From: a bacterium
GTDB lineage: Bacteria > Planctomycetota > Planctomycetia > Gemmatales > Gemmataceae
Direction: 5' to 3'
Length of the DNA stretch: 34,758 nt
Assembly (NCBI GenBank): GCA_017308215.1
Contig: JAFKFQ010000416.1
Coordinates: forward strand, 1 to 34,758
Positions 8,605 to 18,500 of the stretch are shown here, piece by piece (the first letter of the stretch is position 1; each line of letters opens with the position of its first letter). Position numbers and translations under genes: made by a program. The notes beneath the pieces are model-generated. The model saw nothing but the letters and a program-made list of their open reading frames with translations. It was not told where the DNA came from and searched no databases.

Positions 8605-10647
8605 TCACTGCGTCGGGCCGCGGCCGATGTAGCGGTCCAGCCAGTCGAACACCTCGCGGTGCCACACCAGCGCGTTCTGCGGCTTCAGCACCCAGTGGTT
8701 CTCGTCCGGGAAGTAGACGAGGCGGGTCGGGACGCCCTTCTGCCGTAGCGTGTTGTAGTACTCGAACCCCTGCGTCACCGGCACCCGGTAGTCCTTCTCG
8801 CCGTGCAGCACCAGCGTCGGTGTCTTGAAGTTCGCCGCGAACCGCTGGGCGCTCTGCCGGTCGATCCGGTCGAGGTCGCGCCACGGGAACGCGCCGAGAG
8901 CGCGCTGCCGGCCGGCGACGACGTCCGACGCCATCTGGCTGTGGTAGCTGTACACGCCGGCGTGGCAGATGTGGGCCTTGAACCGGTCGGTGTGGCCGTT
9001 CAGCCACGCCATCATGTACCCGCCGTAGCTCCCACCGGCCGCGGCCATGCGGTCCTTGTCGATCCACGGCTTCGCCTCGAACCAGTCGGTCGCCTTCATC
9101 ACGTCGGCCAGCGGCTTGGTGCCGTAGTCGCCGGTGATCGAGTCGGCGAAGCGCTGGCCGAACCCGCTGGAGCCGTGGAAGTTCACCACCCCGACGACGT
9201 ACCCGCGCGCGGCCCACACCTGCGGGTTCCACCGGAAGCTGAACTCGCTCATGATCCCGTTGTGCGGCCCGCCGTGGACCATCTGCACCAGCGGCCACTT
9301 CTTCGCCGGGTCGAAGTCGGGCGGGTAGAAGACCCACATCGGCACGTCCGCGTCGTCCGCGCCCTTGAAGGTCACGCTCTCGACCTTGCCGAGCTGCCAC
9401 GACTTCACGAGGTCGTCGTTGAAGTGCGAGATCTGCACCGGCTCCTTCATCCCGGGGCCGTGCGCGAACGCCGTCGGCGGTTCGTTGAAGCTGCTGCGGA
9501 GGTACACCCCGAGGCGCACGTCGCGGGCGAAGTCGATTGCCCGCTCGGAAAACTCGCCGGCGACCACGAACCGCTTGCCGTCGGCCACGTTCACGAAGTT
9601 GATGCGGACGTACCCGGCGTCCTCCACCTCGACGGCCAGCCGCCTGCCGTCCGGCAGCCAGCGGGGGCTGGCGCAGCTACGGTCCAGGTCGGCGGTCAGC
9701 TCGCGCGGCGCGGCGTCGCCGGTCCGAACCATCACGCGCTGCCGGTCGGCGTAGAAGAATCTGGTCGTCTGCCGCAGGAACGCGATCGACTTGCCGTCCG
9801 GGCTGTAGACCGGGCTGGTGTCGGCGGCGGGGTTGTCGGTGGTGATGTTCTTCGGTTCGCCCTTCTCACCGAGGCGCAGCACGAACAGGTCCGCGTTCGG
9901 GTCGATGCCCGGGTCTTTCGAGGCGTCCGCGACGACGCACAGCTCCGCCCCATCGGGGGCCACGTCGTAGTCGTCGGCGGACGGTTCGTAGGGCCGCAGG
10001 TGGAGCTTCGTGCCGGCGAGCAGGTTCGTATGCTTGCCCGTCCCCACGTCGATGCCGAACACGACCGGCCGCTTGCCGTCCGTCAGCCACCGGTCCCAGT
10101 AGCGGTACACCGTGTCGTCGATCACCACCGCCTTCGCCTTCTTCTCCTTCTCGGCCTTGTCCTTCTTCCGGTAGGCGGCGTCGTCCGGCGTGTCGGGCCA
10201 CGTCCACGCGACGGCGTAGAGCGTCTTGGAATCGCCGGACCACTTCAGGCCGCTCGGGCTCATCGGCATGTCGGTGACGCGCCGGGCCTCGCCGCCGGTC
10301 GGCGCGATGACGTACACCTGCGGCCCCTCGTCCGCGCCGCGCTTGCCGGTGAAGGCGATGAGCTTGCCGTCCGGCGACCACTTCGGCCCGGCGTTCTTCC
10401 CCGGCGCGTGCGTGAGCTGGACCTGCCGCGAGCCGTCGGTGGCGAGGAGCCACAGCTGCGAGGAACTCTCGTCCTTCGGCACGTCCCACGTCACCACCTC
10501 GACGACGGCCCACCTGCCGTCCGGGGACACGCTCGGCGGCCCGACCCGGCGGACGGCCCAGAGGTCGTCCGGCGTCATCGGCCGCGGCGGGGCGGCGGCC
10601 GCGGGGCCGCCCAGGAGCAGAACCACCACCGGGATCGCGCGTCTCAT
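8605..10647 (-). CDS. Exported S9 family peptidase (acylaminoacyl-peptidase / prolyl oligopeptidase type)
   Basis: A 680-aa protein with an N-terminal signal peptide (MRRAIPVVVLLLGGPAAAAP, then PRPMTPDDLW), so it probably acts outside the cytoplasmic membrane. A seven-bladed propeller region of WD40-like PD40 type follows, with units such as SPDGRWAVVEVV, SPDGKLIAFTGKRG and SPDGKSIAFLRQ. The C-terminal hydrolase has GGSYGGYMMAW (nucleophile Ser540), HGEKDYRVP (Asp619) and DENHWVL (His651), so the catalytic triad is complete. The ATG at 10647 is supported by AGGGAG just upstream and by the signal peptide; the open frame continues upstream without plausible protein. It is a distant relative of the S9 protein at 1-1826 and not a tandem copy. 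Role: extracytoplasmic peptide degradation. Confidence 0.93.
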   Translation of the reverse strand: MRRAIPVVVLLLGGPAAAAPPRPMTPDDLWAVRRVGPPSVSPDGRWAVVEVVTWDVPKDESSSQLWLLATDGSRQVQLTHAPGKNAGPKWSPDGKLIAFTGKRGADEGPQVYVIAPTGGEARRVTDMPMSPSGLKWSGDSKTLYAVAWTWPDTPDDAAYRKKDKAEKEKKAKAVVIDDTVYRYWDRWLTDGKRPVVFGIDVGTGKHTNLLAGTKLHLRPYEPSADDYDVAPDGAELCVVADASKDPGIDPNADLFVLRLGEKGEPKNITTDNPAADTSPVYSPDGKSIAFLRQTTRFFYADRQRVMVRTGDAAPRELTADLDRSCASPRWLPDGRRLAVEVEDAGYVRINFVNVADGKRFVVAGEFSERAIDFARDVRLGVYLRSSFNEPPTAFAHGPGMKEPVQISHFNDDLVKSWQLGKVESVTFKGADDADVPMWVFYPPDFDPAKKWPLVQMVHGGPHNGIMSEFSFRWNPQVWAARGYVVGVVNFHGSSGFGQRFADSITGDYGTKPLADVMKATDWFEAKPWIDKDRMAAAGGSYGGYMMAWLNGHTDRFKAHICHAGVYSYHSQMASDVVAGRQRALGAFPWRDLDRIDRQSAQRFAANFKTPTLVLHGEKDYRVPVTQGFEYYNTLRQKGVPTRLVYFPDENHWVLKPQNALVWHREVFDWLDRYIGRGPTQ

Positions 10648-10807
10648 GCACTCCCTCTCTTGACAGGAACCGGCCGGGTGTGCCGATCGTACCGTTCGCG
10701 CCTGCCGCCGGGGCGGCGATTTTCCCACACCGGGTTCGGTCGCCGCGCTGGACTCGCCCGGGTTGTGTCCTACGCTACCCGTTCCCCTAGGGAGGATCGA
10801 GGGCGTC

Positions 10808-11329
10808 ATGGCGAAGGTGAAGAGCAAGAAGCAAGTCATCGAGGACGACGAGGTCGATGCGCCGGAGCCGGCGCCCGAGCCGGTCGCGCCGGCCGCCGCC
10901 CCCGCCCGCCGGGCGGACGACGGCATGGTGTTGGACCTGGAAGGGCTCGGCGGCGAGGTGGCGAGCGCGCTGGTCGTGAACGGGCTCCGCGCCTACCTGT
11001 CGGTGGTGAACCGGGGCGTGAGCGCGGTCGCGACGAACCGGGCGCACACGGCGTTCGTGCCGGTGCGGATCGAGTCGTGCGACGGCGGGCTCGACGTCAA
11101 GCGCGACGAGGCGAAGGCGCTGGTCGACGGGCAGGGCGTGCTGGCGTTCCTGGTCGGCCCGGACGACGACCGGCAGCGGTACTACCTGCCCGTGTCCGAG
11201 TACCTGGAGATGGCCGAGGACCGCGGCGACACCGGCCTCCGGCTGGACGTCACGGCCCACGCGCGCTGGCTGGAGAAGTACGAGGGGCACGCCGGCGTGA
11301 AGCGGGCGTTCGCGCGGTTGCTCGGGTAG
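10808..11329 (+). CDS. Hypothetical protein, acidic/Pro-Ala N-terminus and a compact C-terminal domain
   Basis: A 173-aa cytoplasmic-looking protein with no signal peptide or membrane helix. Residues 1-15 are Lys-rich (MAKVKSKKQVIEDDE). Residues 16-40 form an acidic and Pro/Ala-rich linker. Residues from about 41 look like a folded alpha/beta domain containing VLDLEGLGGEVASALVVNG and YYLPVSEYLEMAEDRGDTG. The start is the ATG at 10808, preceded by GAGGG; a further upstream in-frame start is poorly supported. It is divergent from the S9 peptidase gene, with 160 bp between the starts. I do not recognise the family and assign no function. Confidence 0.75.
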   Translation: MAKVKSKKQVIEDDEVDAPEPAPEPVAPAAAPARRADDGMVLDLEGLGGEVASALVVNGLRAYLSVVNRGVSAVATNRAHTAFVPVRIESCDGGLDVKRDEAKALVDGQGVLAFLVGPDDDRQRYYLPVSEYLEMAEDRGDTGLRLDVTAHARWLEKYEGHAGVKRAFARLLG

Positions 11330-11360
11330 TCGTCCGCCGCACCTCAGTTAGCAAGTCGCC

Positions 11361-11410
11361 CGGTGGGGCCGGCGTCCCGAGCCGCGGCCGGCGGGACGCC
11401 GGCCCCACCG
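11361..11410. repeat. Perfect 19-bp inverted repeat, possible terminator
   Basis: The arms at 11361-11379 and 11392-11410 are exact reverse complements around a 12-nt loop that is itself GC-rich. It begins 31 bp after the stop of the 173-aa gene. It may end that transcript or be a dispersed palindromic repeat. No T-tract follows. Confidence 0.7.
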
Positions 11411-11424
11411 GTCAAATCCGTTGC

Positions 11425-11795
11425 AGTGGACTCCAGTGCCCGTGGTGCAGCCGGGTCACCTGCCCGGCGCTACCGGCCGGCGCCCAGGCGGGTACGGCCC
11501 CGGGGCCAAGCGGTGTGCGCGCTCCTGAGTGGGGCGTACCGGGGCGGGAAGAGGGGCGTCGCTCGACTCTGCCTCGGCCTGTTCGGGGTGCCGATCAGAC
11601 CGGCCGCCGTGTGCGACCTCCAACGGAAGACGGCGATCGCGCTGGAGCCGACCGACCGGGAGGCTCTTGCCCACGTCGCGGGCGAGCCGGCGAACGTGGA
11701 CGAGACCGGGTGGCGGGAGGGGACCAAGCGGGGCTGGCTGTGGGTGGCGGTGAGCGCCTCGGTGACGATCTTCCTCGTCCGCCTGTCACGTCTCT
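11425..11795 (+). pseudogene. IS66-family transposase remnant
   Basis: The middle of an IS66-type transposase survives in one frame (about 11515-11790): GAYRGGKRGVARLCLGLFGV, then CDLQRKTAIALEP, VDETGWREGTKRGWLWVAV and TIFLVRLSR. These match the catalytic-core start of the IS66 DDE transposase (the DETGW motif). A zinc-finger-like piece (CSRVTCPALPAGAQAGT) precedes it in a different frame, implying at least one frameshift. The rest of the catalytic core and both IS ends are missing, so it is inactive. It stops close to the 135-bp element at 11807-11941. Confidence 0.75.
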
Positions 11796-11806
11796 GGGGC
11801 GCCCTA

Positions 11807-11941
11807 GAGCTTGTTATGTGCCCGCTTTAACCGCTTACGTAGCCATAGTTTGCGTCGCACTATCCGGCAGGGTGGCCCAGCCGCAAATCCAGTACTCTAC
11901 ACCACTTGCGGCGGCGGACTCCGCTGATTCATAACAGGCTC
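11807..11941. mobile_element. 135-bp MITE-like element or IS end-pair with terminal inverted repeats
   Basis: The left end reads GAGCTTGTTATG (11807-11818) and the right end is its near-perfect reverse complement CATAACAGGCTC (11930-11941), with one mismatch in 12. Both ends are flanked by TA (11805-11806 and 11942-11943), compatible with a 2-bp target duplication. The GAGCYTGTTATG ends resemble those of some IS5-group elements, from memory. The interior is too short for a transposase and holds no gene. It is either a non-autonomous element or an IS with its transposase deleted. Confidence 0.55.
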
Positions 11942-11959
11942 TAAGCCGTCGATAAAGTG

Positions 11960-13158
11960 TTAGGCATCCGGTTCGATGCGCCTGGGAAAAACTTCGGAAG
12001 GCGTATCCACTCGCGTCTTCCGAGCGATCGACCAGTACGCGGCTTCGGCAATGAAAAGGGCGATCACGAGCGATGCGGCGCCACCAAGGCTAAGGAAGTG
12101 CCGATCTAGAAGTAAGATGACGACTCCCCCGACCGCACCCGAGCATCCCAGCCCGATGTAGAACGCGGTATTGTTCAGCGCCAGAAGCAAGGGAGCCACA
12201 TGGGGCGCCGTCTTCACGAGTCGATGTTGCTGCGGGACCATCATGCCCCAGCCGCACACGGCCCAAACCGCGAGCGAAATGACGGCGGTCACCGAATGCG
12301 CAGACGCCCACGGCAGCAGGCAGAAATTCACGACGGCGATCGAAAGCGCGCAATTGATGATGCGCCGGCTCTCGTATTTGTCGACCAGCGGTCCCGCCAA
12401 CACGTTGCCGGCCGTTGCAGCCAGGCCCCACAGAAACAGGAACCCTGCCAGGACACGCTCGTCCCCACCCGTGACGCGGTCGAGAACAATCGCCACGTAG
12501 GTGTAGACCATCAGGAAGCCGCCGTATGTGAACAGCGTCGTCATCAATGTCAGCGCGACTCGGACGTCACGCACGGGCGCAAAGCGTTGCCGGATCGAAA
12601 CGCGCGGGGTCTCGGGTAGGGATTTGAGCAGCAGTCCCACGCCGAGCATGGAAACGCCCCCGAGGACCGCGACGAACCAGAGTGTGTAGCGCCAGTCGGT
12701 AAATCCACCGATGAAGGTGCCCAACGGGGCACCGAGCGCGGTCGACCCGGCGAGCCCTGCTGTCACGATGGAAAGCGCGCGGCCTCTACGCCCGGGAGTG
12801 ACCAGGGACGAAGCTACGCCCAGGGCCGTCGGGGCAAACATTGCCGCCCCCAGCCCCGCCAAGGCACGACTCGCCAACACGGTGTTCAAGTCGTTGGCCA
12901 GCGCGGTAATCGCGTTGCCGACGACGAAGGTGCCGAGAGCGGATACCAGCATGATCTTGCGCGGCCAATCGCCGCCGACAGCCGCCATCAGGGGGCTAGT
13001 ACCGCGAAGGAGAGGGCATAGACGGTCACCATCTGCCCCGCGAGGCTGACCGAAGTGTCCAGCGAGTCGGCAACGCTCGGCAATATTCCAGCCACGACAA
13101 AATTGTCAGTGCCCAACGCGAACATTCCGAGGGCAAGCACTGCCAATCTAAAGTCCAT
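11960..13158 (-). pseudogene. MFS (DHA1/AraJ-like) exporter interrupted by a one-base frameshift
   Basis: The N-terminal 57 residues (13158 to 12988) begin MDFRLAVLALGMFALGTDNF and end AVLAP at a TGA. The other 341 residues (12988 to 11960) continue in the -1 frame as a normal major facilitator protein with many membrane helices, for example SRALAGLGAAMFAPTALGV. The join is at a C5 run; one extra C would restore a single protein of about 399 aa, the usual length for drug/sugar exporters. The TGA overlaps an ATG (TGATG), so re-initiation is conceivable. The start has AGGAGA 5 nt upstream. Base composition and codon choice look less GC-extreme than in the neighbours, suggesting transfer. It follows the UbiA-like gene by 77 bp in the efflux block. 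A sequencing error is possible. Confidence 0.75.
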
Positions 13159-13235
13159 CACATCTCCTGGGCCAGAGTCCTCGGCCCGAACAGCCCCGGG
13201 ATGCCGGGCGGGGCGAGTCCATCGAACCGCGGGGG

Positions 13236-14006
13236 TCACACCGCCCCACACAGCACGAGGGGGGTGAGCAGGACGACGTCCGCCAGAGCTCGTGCCACCC
13301 GCGGGCGGTGGCGGCAGGCGACGTGGACGGCCAGGAGGCCGAGGGCGGCACCTGCGACGGCCAGGCCGACGGTCGACGGAAGGGCGGCAGGGGCGGCGAG
13401 GAGCGAGCCGCACAGCAGCCAGTCCGGCCAGCACACCGGGCCGCCGGACTCCCAGCGGTCGATGAGCCGACAGTTGAGCCAGCAGAGGCCGCCGAACGCC
13501 GCCACGCACGGCAGCCACTCGGTGCAGTGGCCGTTGGCCGCCAGGGGCACGGCGACGCCCGCCGCGAACCCGGCTGCCACGAGCAATTCCTTCCCTCCGG
13601 GCAGGGCTCGGAGGTGGCCCGCGAGAGCATGGACGAGGGCCAGGTAGGCAGTGACGCCGAGCCCGACCGCCAGCCCGTACTGCACGTACGCGACCGGCAG
13701 TCGGGAGGCGGCTACCGCCGCGAAGCCGGCGGCCACCAGCGCCCCGAGGACGAAGGTGCGCGGACGGCGGGCGGCGGCCCGGTGGCGGTCGGCGTCGATC
13801 GCCCCGCGGCGCGCGTCGAGATACCGGTCGGTCAGGTAGACGCACCAGACGGCGGCGGCAAGGGCGGTCGTGGCGGACCACGGGACGGGCACCCCAAACC
13901 GGGCGGCCAAGAACCGCTGCCACACGGCAGCCACCGCCGGTGCGTCGAGGGCGAGGATGTTCGGCACCAGCCACCAAGGGGTCGGTGCGGGGTCGGACCG
14001 GACCAT
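13236..14006 (-). CDS. Polytopic membrane protein, possibly UbiA-superfamily-like
   Basis: A 256-aa, very hydrophobic protein with roughly seven to nine predicted membrane helices. Near residues 50-70 it has YLTDRYLDARRGAIDADRHR, an Asp-rich loop reminiscent of the first metal-binding motif of UbiA prenyltransferases (ND-x-x-D-x-x-x-D), but the match is loose and the second motif is not clear. The planctomycete-type opening is WWLVPNILALDAPAVAAVW. The ATG at 14006 has CAGGG upstream. It lies 41 bp after the membrane fusion protein gene and 77 bp before the MFS gene on the same strand, so it may belong to the efflux transcript. Its function there is unknown. Confidence 0.7.
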   Translation of the reverse strand: MVRSDPAPTPWWLVPNILALDAPAVAAVWQRFLAARFGVPVPWSATTALAAAVWCVYLTDRYLDARRGAIDADRHRAAARRPRTFVLGALVAAGFAAVAASRLPVAYVQYGLAVGLGVTAYLALVHALAGHLRALPGGKELLVAAGFAAGVAVPLAANGHCTEWLPCVAAFGGLCWLNCRLIDRWESGGPVCWPDWLLCGSLLAAPAALPSTVGLAVAGAALGLLAVHVACRHRPRVARALADVVLLTPLVLCGAV

Positions 14007-14047
14007 AACTAAACCCTGAGCCGCCTTGATCGGAAATCCACTTACGG

Positions 14048-15481
14048 TCAGTCAGACGCTCGCGCTGTGGGGGGCTCGGGCCGAACCGCGACCTCCTGCC
14101 CGTCGAGCAGGGCCGACGGGTTGTCCGCGACAACCACGTCACCGTCGGTGAAGTCTTCCCACTCGGCGGGAATACTTTGGCCCGCGGGGCGGGTCTGCTT
14201 GCCCAGCACTTCGACGCGGTGCCGCTCGCGGACCCCCAGGCGGACGGGCGTCCTGGCCGCCTTGTTGCCCAGGAGGCGAACGACCCAGGCCTGGTCGTCT
14301 TGCAGGAAGACCGACGAGGTCGGCAGAGTCAGGGTCTGCGGCCGCGACACCGGGATTCGCGCCGTCGCGTACATCCCGGGCCGGAGCAGGCCCTCGGGGT
14401 TGGGCAGGTCGATTTCCACCCGGAGGGTACGGGTCCGGTCTTCCAGCGCCCAACTGGACCGTGCCACGCGCCCCGGAAGCTCGCGATCCCCCAGGGCCTG
14501 TACCCGGACCCGGGCCGGCCCGCCGTCGCGAACCAGGGGCGCATCGGCCTCGGGCACGTCGACGAAGATCCGCATGAGGTGGGTTTGCACGACCTCGAAG
14601 AGGGGAGGGGCCGAGGCCGCGCCCCCGGCCGGCGGCTGGACGTAGGCGCCGGTGTCCAGCTCCCTCCGGCTCACGACGCCGTCGTACGGCGCCTCGATGC
14701 GGGCGTACCCCAGGATCGCCGCGGCCCGGTCTCGGTCCGCCTTGGCCACACGCAACCGGGCCTCGGCGAACCGGATGTCCGCCGCGGCCTTGTCGCGGTG
14801 GGCCTTGCTCTCGACCAGTGTGGCTTCCGCCAGGGCCACGCTCGCGGCGGCCTCGGTGACCGCGGCGTCCGACGTCTTGAACTTCTCGTCGACCTGTTCC
14901 GCCTCCCCCTGTGACGAGGCAGCCGACTTCAGCGTCGATGCGACCCGCTTGTGCTCCGACGCCCACCAGGTTCTGGTCACCTCGGCCTTGGTCCGGGTCG
15001 CGGCGGACCGGCTGACGGCGGCTTCGGCCTGGATCACCTTGGCTTCGTCGACCCGCAGCATCGCCCGGGCCTGGACGATCTGCACCTCGACTTCGACGAC
15101 CGTCGCTTCCTTCTGATGAAGATCCTCGACCAACTCGGGCACCCAGAGCTCGGCGAGGAGCTGTCCTTTCCGCACATGGTCGCCGATGTCGAAATGGTAG
15201 ATCTTGATGAAGCCCGAGATCTTGGGGTACAGCGCGGTGCGCTCGAACGCGTTGATCTGCCCGGGCTGTTCGATATTGCGCTTGAGTATTTCTCGTTGTG
15301 GTCGGACCGCACTCACGCGCACCTCGGCCGGGGCGGGCTTCGCCTCCGGGGAGGCGGCGGAGCGGTTTTGGCGGTCGAACCCGACCCCTGCCGCCACGCC
15401 CGCCGCGGTGAGAACGATCGCGGCGAGGTACCTCCGGCGACCCGACATGACAAGAGGTAGGACCCGTTTCACCAGACTCAT
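14048..15481 (-). CDS. RND efflux periplasmic adaptor (membrane fusion protein, HlyD/AcrA type)
   Basis: A 477-aa adaptor that should link the RND pump to an outer-membrane channel. A hydrophobic N-terminal anchor (about 19-36) is followed by a biotinyl-lipoyl half-motif (FIKIYHFDIGDHVRKGQLLAEL). A long Ala/Glu/Lys-rich alpha-helical hairpin comes next (about 105-245). The second lipoyl half (ARIEAPYDGVVSRRELDTGAYV), a beta-barrel and a membrane-proximal domain (TLTLPTSSVFLQDDQAWVV) complete it. The ATG at 15481 has GAAGGA about 9 nt upstream. The gene lies 46 bp after the RND permease on the same strand. No TolC-type outer-membrane factor is encoded next to it, so that partner must lie elsewhere. 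Confidence 0.92.
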   Translation of the reverse strand: MSLVKRVLPLVMSGRRRYLAAIVLTAAGVAAGVGFDRQNRSAASPEAKPAPAEVRVSAVRPQREILKRNIEQPGQINAFERTALYPKISGFIKIYHFDIGDHVRKGQLLAELWVPELVEDLHQKEATVVEVEVQIVQARAMLRVDEAKVIQAEAAVSRSAATRTKAEVTRTWWASEHKRVASTLKSAASSQGEAEQVDEKFKTSDAAVTEAAASVALAEATLVESKAHRDKAAADIRFAEARLRVAKADRDRAAAILGYARIEAPYDGVVSRRELDTGAYVQPPAGGAASAPPLFEVVQTHLMRIFVDVPEADAPLVRDGGPARVRVQALGDRELPGRVARSSWALEDRTRTLRVEIDLPNPEGLLRPGMYATARIPVSRPQTLTLPTSSVFLQDDQAWVVRLLGNKAARTPVRLGVRERHRVEVLGKQTRPAGQSIPAEWEDFTDGDVVVADNPSALLDGQEVAVRPEPPTARASD

Positions 15482-15527
15482 CGAGTAAATCCTTCGCTCA
15501 GGGGAGTGACTGCGGCCGGCCAGGGCG

Positions 15528-18500
15528 TTACGCCCCCGACGCCTCATTGGGGTTCGGGTGGTAGTACTCGCTCTCCGCGTCCCGCGGGTCGACCGAGGGC
15601 GACCGGGTCCGGCTCCGGGCCTGGACCACGGTGAATACCGCGGGCAACACCAACAAGGTCGTCATCGTGCCCGCCACGAGCCCGCCGATGACGGCCCGGC
15701 CGAGCGGAGCGGTCTGCTCGCCCCCCTCTCCCATCGCGAGGGCCATCGGCACCATGCCCGCCAACATGGCGAAACTGGTCATCAGGACCGGGCGGACGCG
15801 GTGCCGCGCGCCCTCGAGCACGGCAGCAGCAGCCCCCGCAGGGCCGACCGGGCCGCGGCGGCGTTCGCGCTCCGCGAAGGTCACGAGCAGGATGGCGTTC
15901 GCCACGGCCACGCCGACCGCCATGACCGCGCCCATGAACGACTGGATGTTGAGGGTCGTGCCTGTGACGAACAGCGCGACCGCGACGCCCGCCAGGACCG
16001 CCGGGACCGCCGCCACCGACACCAGGGCCAGCCTCGGCGACTGGAAGTAGGCCAGCAGCAGCAGGAAGATGGCCACCACCGACATGAAGATCCCCGCCGT
16101 CAGGCCGCCGAACATCTGGCGCATCGGCTCGATCTGCCCGCGGACGTCCACCCGCACCCCGCGCGGCGGGGGGCCGGCCCTCGCGAGGGCCTCGTCGATC
16201 GCCGTCGCGACGCGGCCGAGGTCGCTGCCCTCGATGTTGGCCGTCAAACTGATGTACCTCCGCATGTCGACCCGGTCGTACTCGCCGGGCCGGACTCCCT
16301 CGCGGACCCGGGCCACGTCGCGAAGCAGCACCTGGCCGCCCGGGGTGGGCTTGACCGGGATCGCACCGATCTCCTGCGCCGAATCGAGGCGCGGGGGCGG
16401 GACCTGGACCTGCACCTGGTAGCCGTTGCCCGACGCCAGGTCGGCCCAGTAGTTCAGGACGACGTACCGGCTGGACGAGGTCGCCGACAGCAGCGCCCGC
16501 GACACCTCCTGAACCGTGACCCGGCTCAGCCCGGCCCGCTCCCGGTCCACCGTGACCTCGACGGTCGGGAAGTCCTGCGCCTGCCCGAACTGGAGGTCGC
16601 GAAGGGCCGGCACTTTCTCCAACTCGGCCCGCACCTTCTGGGCGTACGCCAGGTCGTCGCTGAGTTTCGGGCCGTGAATCACCACCTCCACGGGCGTGGG
16701 CGAGCCGAAGCTCATGACCTCGTTGACGATGTCGGCGGGCCCGAACGAAAGGCGGAAGGCCCGCCGCCGCCGGGAGGCTTCGCCGGGGTCCAGCCCTTCG
16801 GCCAGCCACCGCGCCTCCAGTCGCGAGCCGAGGCGTTCCGGGAGCTCACGACGGAGCCGGGACTTGAGTTCCTCGACCCGGACCCCGCTGTCGTGTTTCA
16901 GGGCGACCCGCAAGACCGCCTCCTCCGGCCCACTGGTCCAGAGGAAGACACTCTGGTTGGGGAAGGTGGGCGGCGTCACCCCGACGAACCCCATCGTGAC
17001 CTCGATCGCGTCAGGCCCGGCTACCTCGGCGATGACGTCCAGCGCCTGCCGGGCGATGTCCTCGGTCCGCTCGATCCGGGTGCCGCTGGGGGCGCGGAGG
17101 CGGACAAGAAATTGCCCGGTATCGACCGTCGGGAAAATCTCCCGGCCGAGCCGATCCACCACCAGTGCCAGCGTGCCCACGCTCGCCGCGAGATATCCTG
17201 CCACGACTCGCTTGCGGTTTCGGACGATCGCCCCGAGCACGCCGGCGTACACCCGGCCGAGCCGCCCGGGGGAAGCCGGGTGCCGCGAAGTGTGGGCGTC
17301 CGCGGCGGCCCCGTGCCGGCGGATCAACCAGACCGAGACGACCGGCACGAACGTGCTGGAGAGCAGGTACGAGGCGATCATCGAGAAGCCGACGGCCAGG
17401 GCGAGCGGCACGAACATCCCGCGGATCGCCCCCTCCATGGCGAAGACCGGGGCGAACACGGCCAGGATGCAGAGCATGGCGAGGAGCCGGGGGACGGCCG
17501 TCTCCTCGGTCCCCCGCCGCACCGCCTCGGCCACGGAGTCGGTGTGACCCATCTGCGAGTGGATGTTCTCCACCGCGACCGTGGCCTCGTCCACCAGGAT
17601 GCCCACCCCCAGCGACAGACCGCCGAGGGTCATCAGGTTGACCGTCTGCCCCGTCGCCCAGAGGGCCACCAGGGCCCCCATCAGGGCGAGCGGGATGTTG
17701 AGCACGACCACCACCGCGCTCCGCCAGTCCCGCAGGAAGAGGAGCACCATGAGGCCCGTCAGGGCCGCGCCCAGGAGGCCCTCGGCGCCCACCCCCCACA
17801 TCGCCTGGGTGACGAACGGGGACTGGTCGAATTCGAAGCGGATGTGCATGTCCGGCGGCAGCGCCTCCTGCATCCGCGGCAGGTTGGCCTTCAGCCCGTT
17901 GACGACCGCCAGCGTGGAGGCATCGGCCCGCTTGCTCACCATCAGGAAGACCGACCGCCTGCCGTTGACCAGGGCGTACCCGGTGGCCGTGTCCATCGCG
18001 TCGGTGATGGTGCTCAGGTCGCGGAGGTAGAGGTTCTCCCCGGGCCGCACGGGGATGCTCCCGAGCATCTGCGGGTCGGCGACCATGGCGTTCGACGGCA
18101 CCATCGGGGCCTGGTCGTGGATGCGGGCGTTCCCCGACGGGACGACCACGTTGCCGGCGCTCAGGGCGGCGACCACGTCGTCGGGCGAGAGGCGGTAGGC
18201 CCTCAGCCGCCCGGGGTCGAGGTTGACGACGACCGCGCGCATGTTGCCGCCGATGGGCGGGGGTGCCGTGGCGCCCGGGATGCTGCCGAACATCCCCCGC
18301 ACCCGGAACAGGGCGAGGTCCGACATCTCCCCGACGCTCCGGCCCGCGTCGCTGTCGACGACCAGGTAGCCGACGGGCACGCTCCCGGTGTCGTACCGGA
18401 GGATGAACGGCGGCTGCGTCCCGGCGGGCATGTACCCCCTGGCCCGGACGGTGTACCCGACCGCCTCGGCCATCGCCGCGGCCATGTCGGTGCCGGGGTA

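Noticed and set aside
8803..11934. A long plus-strand frame covering the S9 peptidase gene and running to the IS66 relic
   Set aside because: It spans several unrelated units and reads antisense to a complete S9 peptidase.
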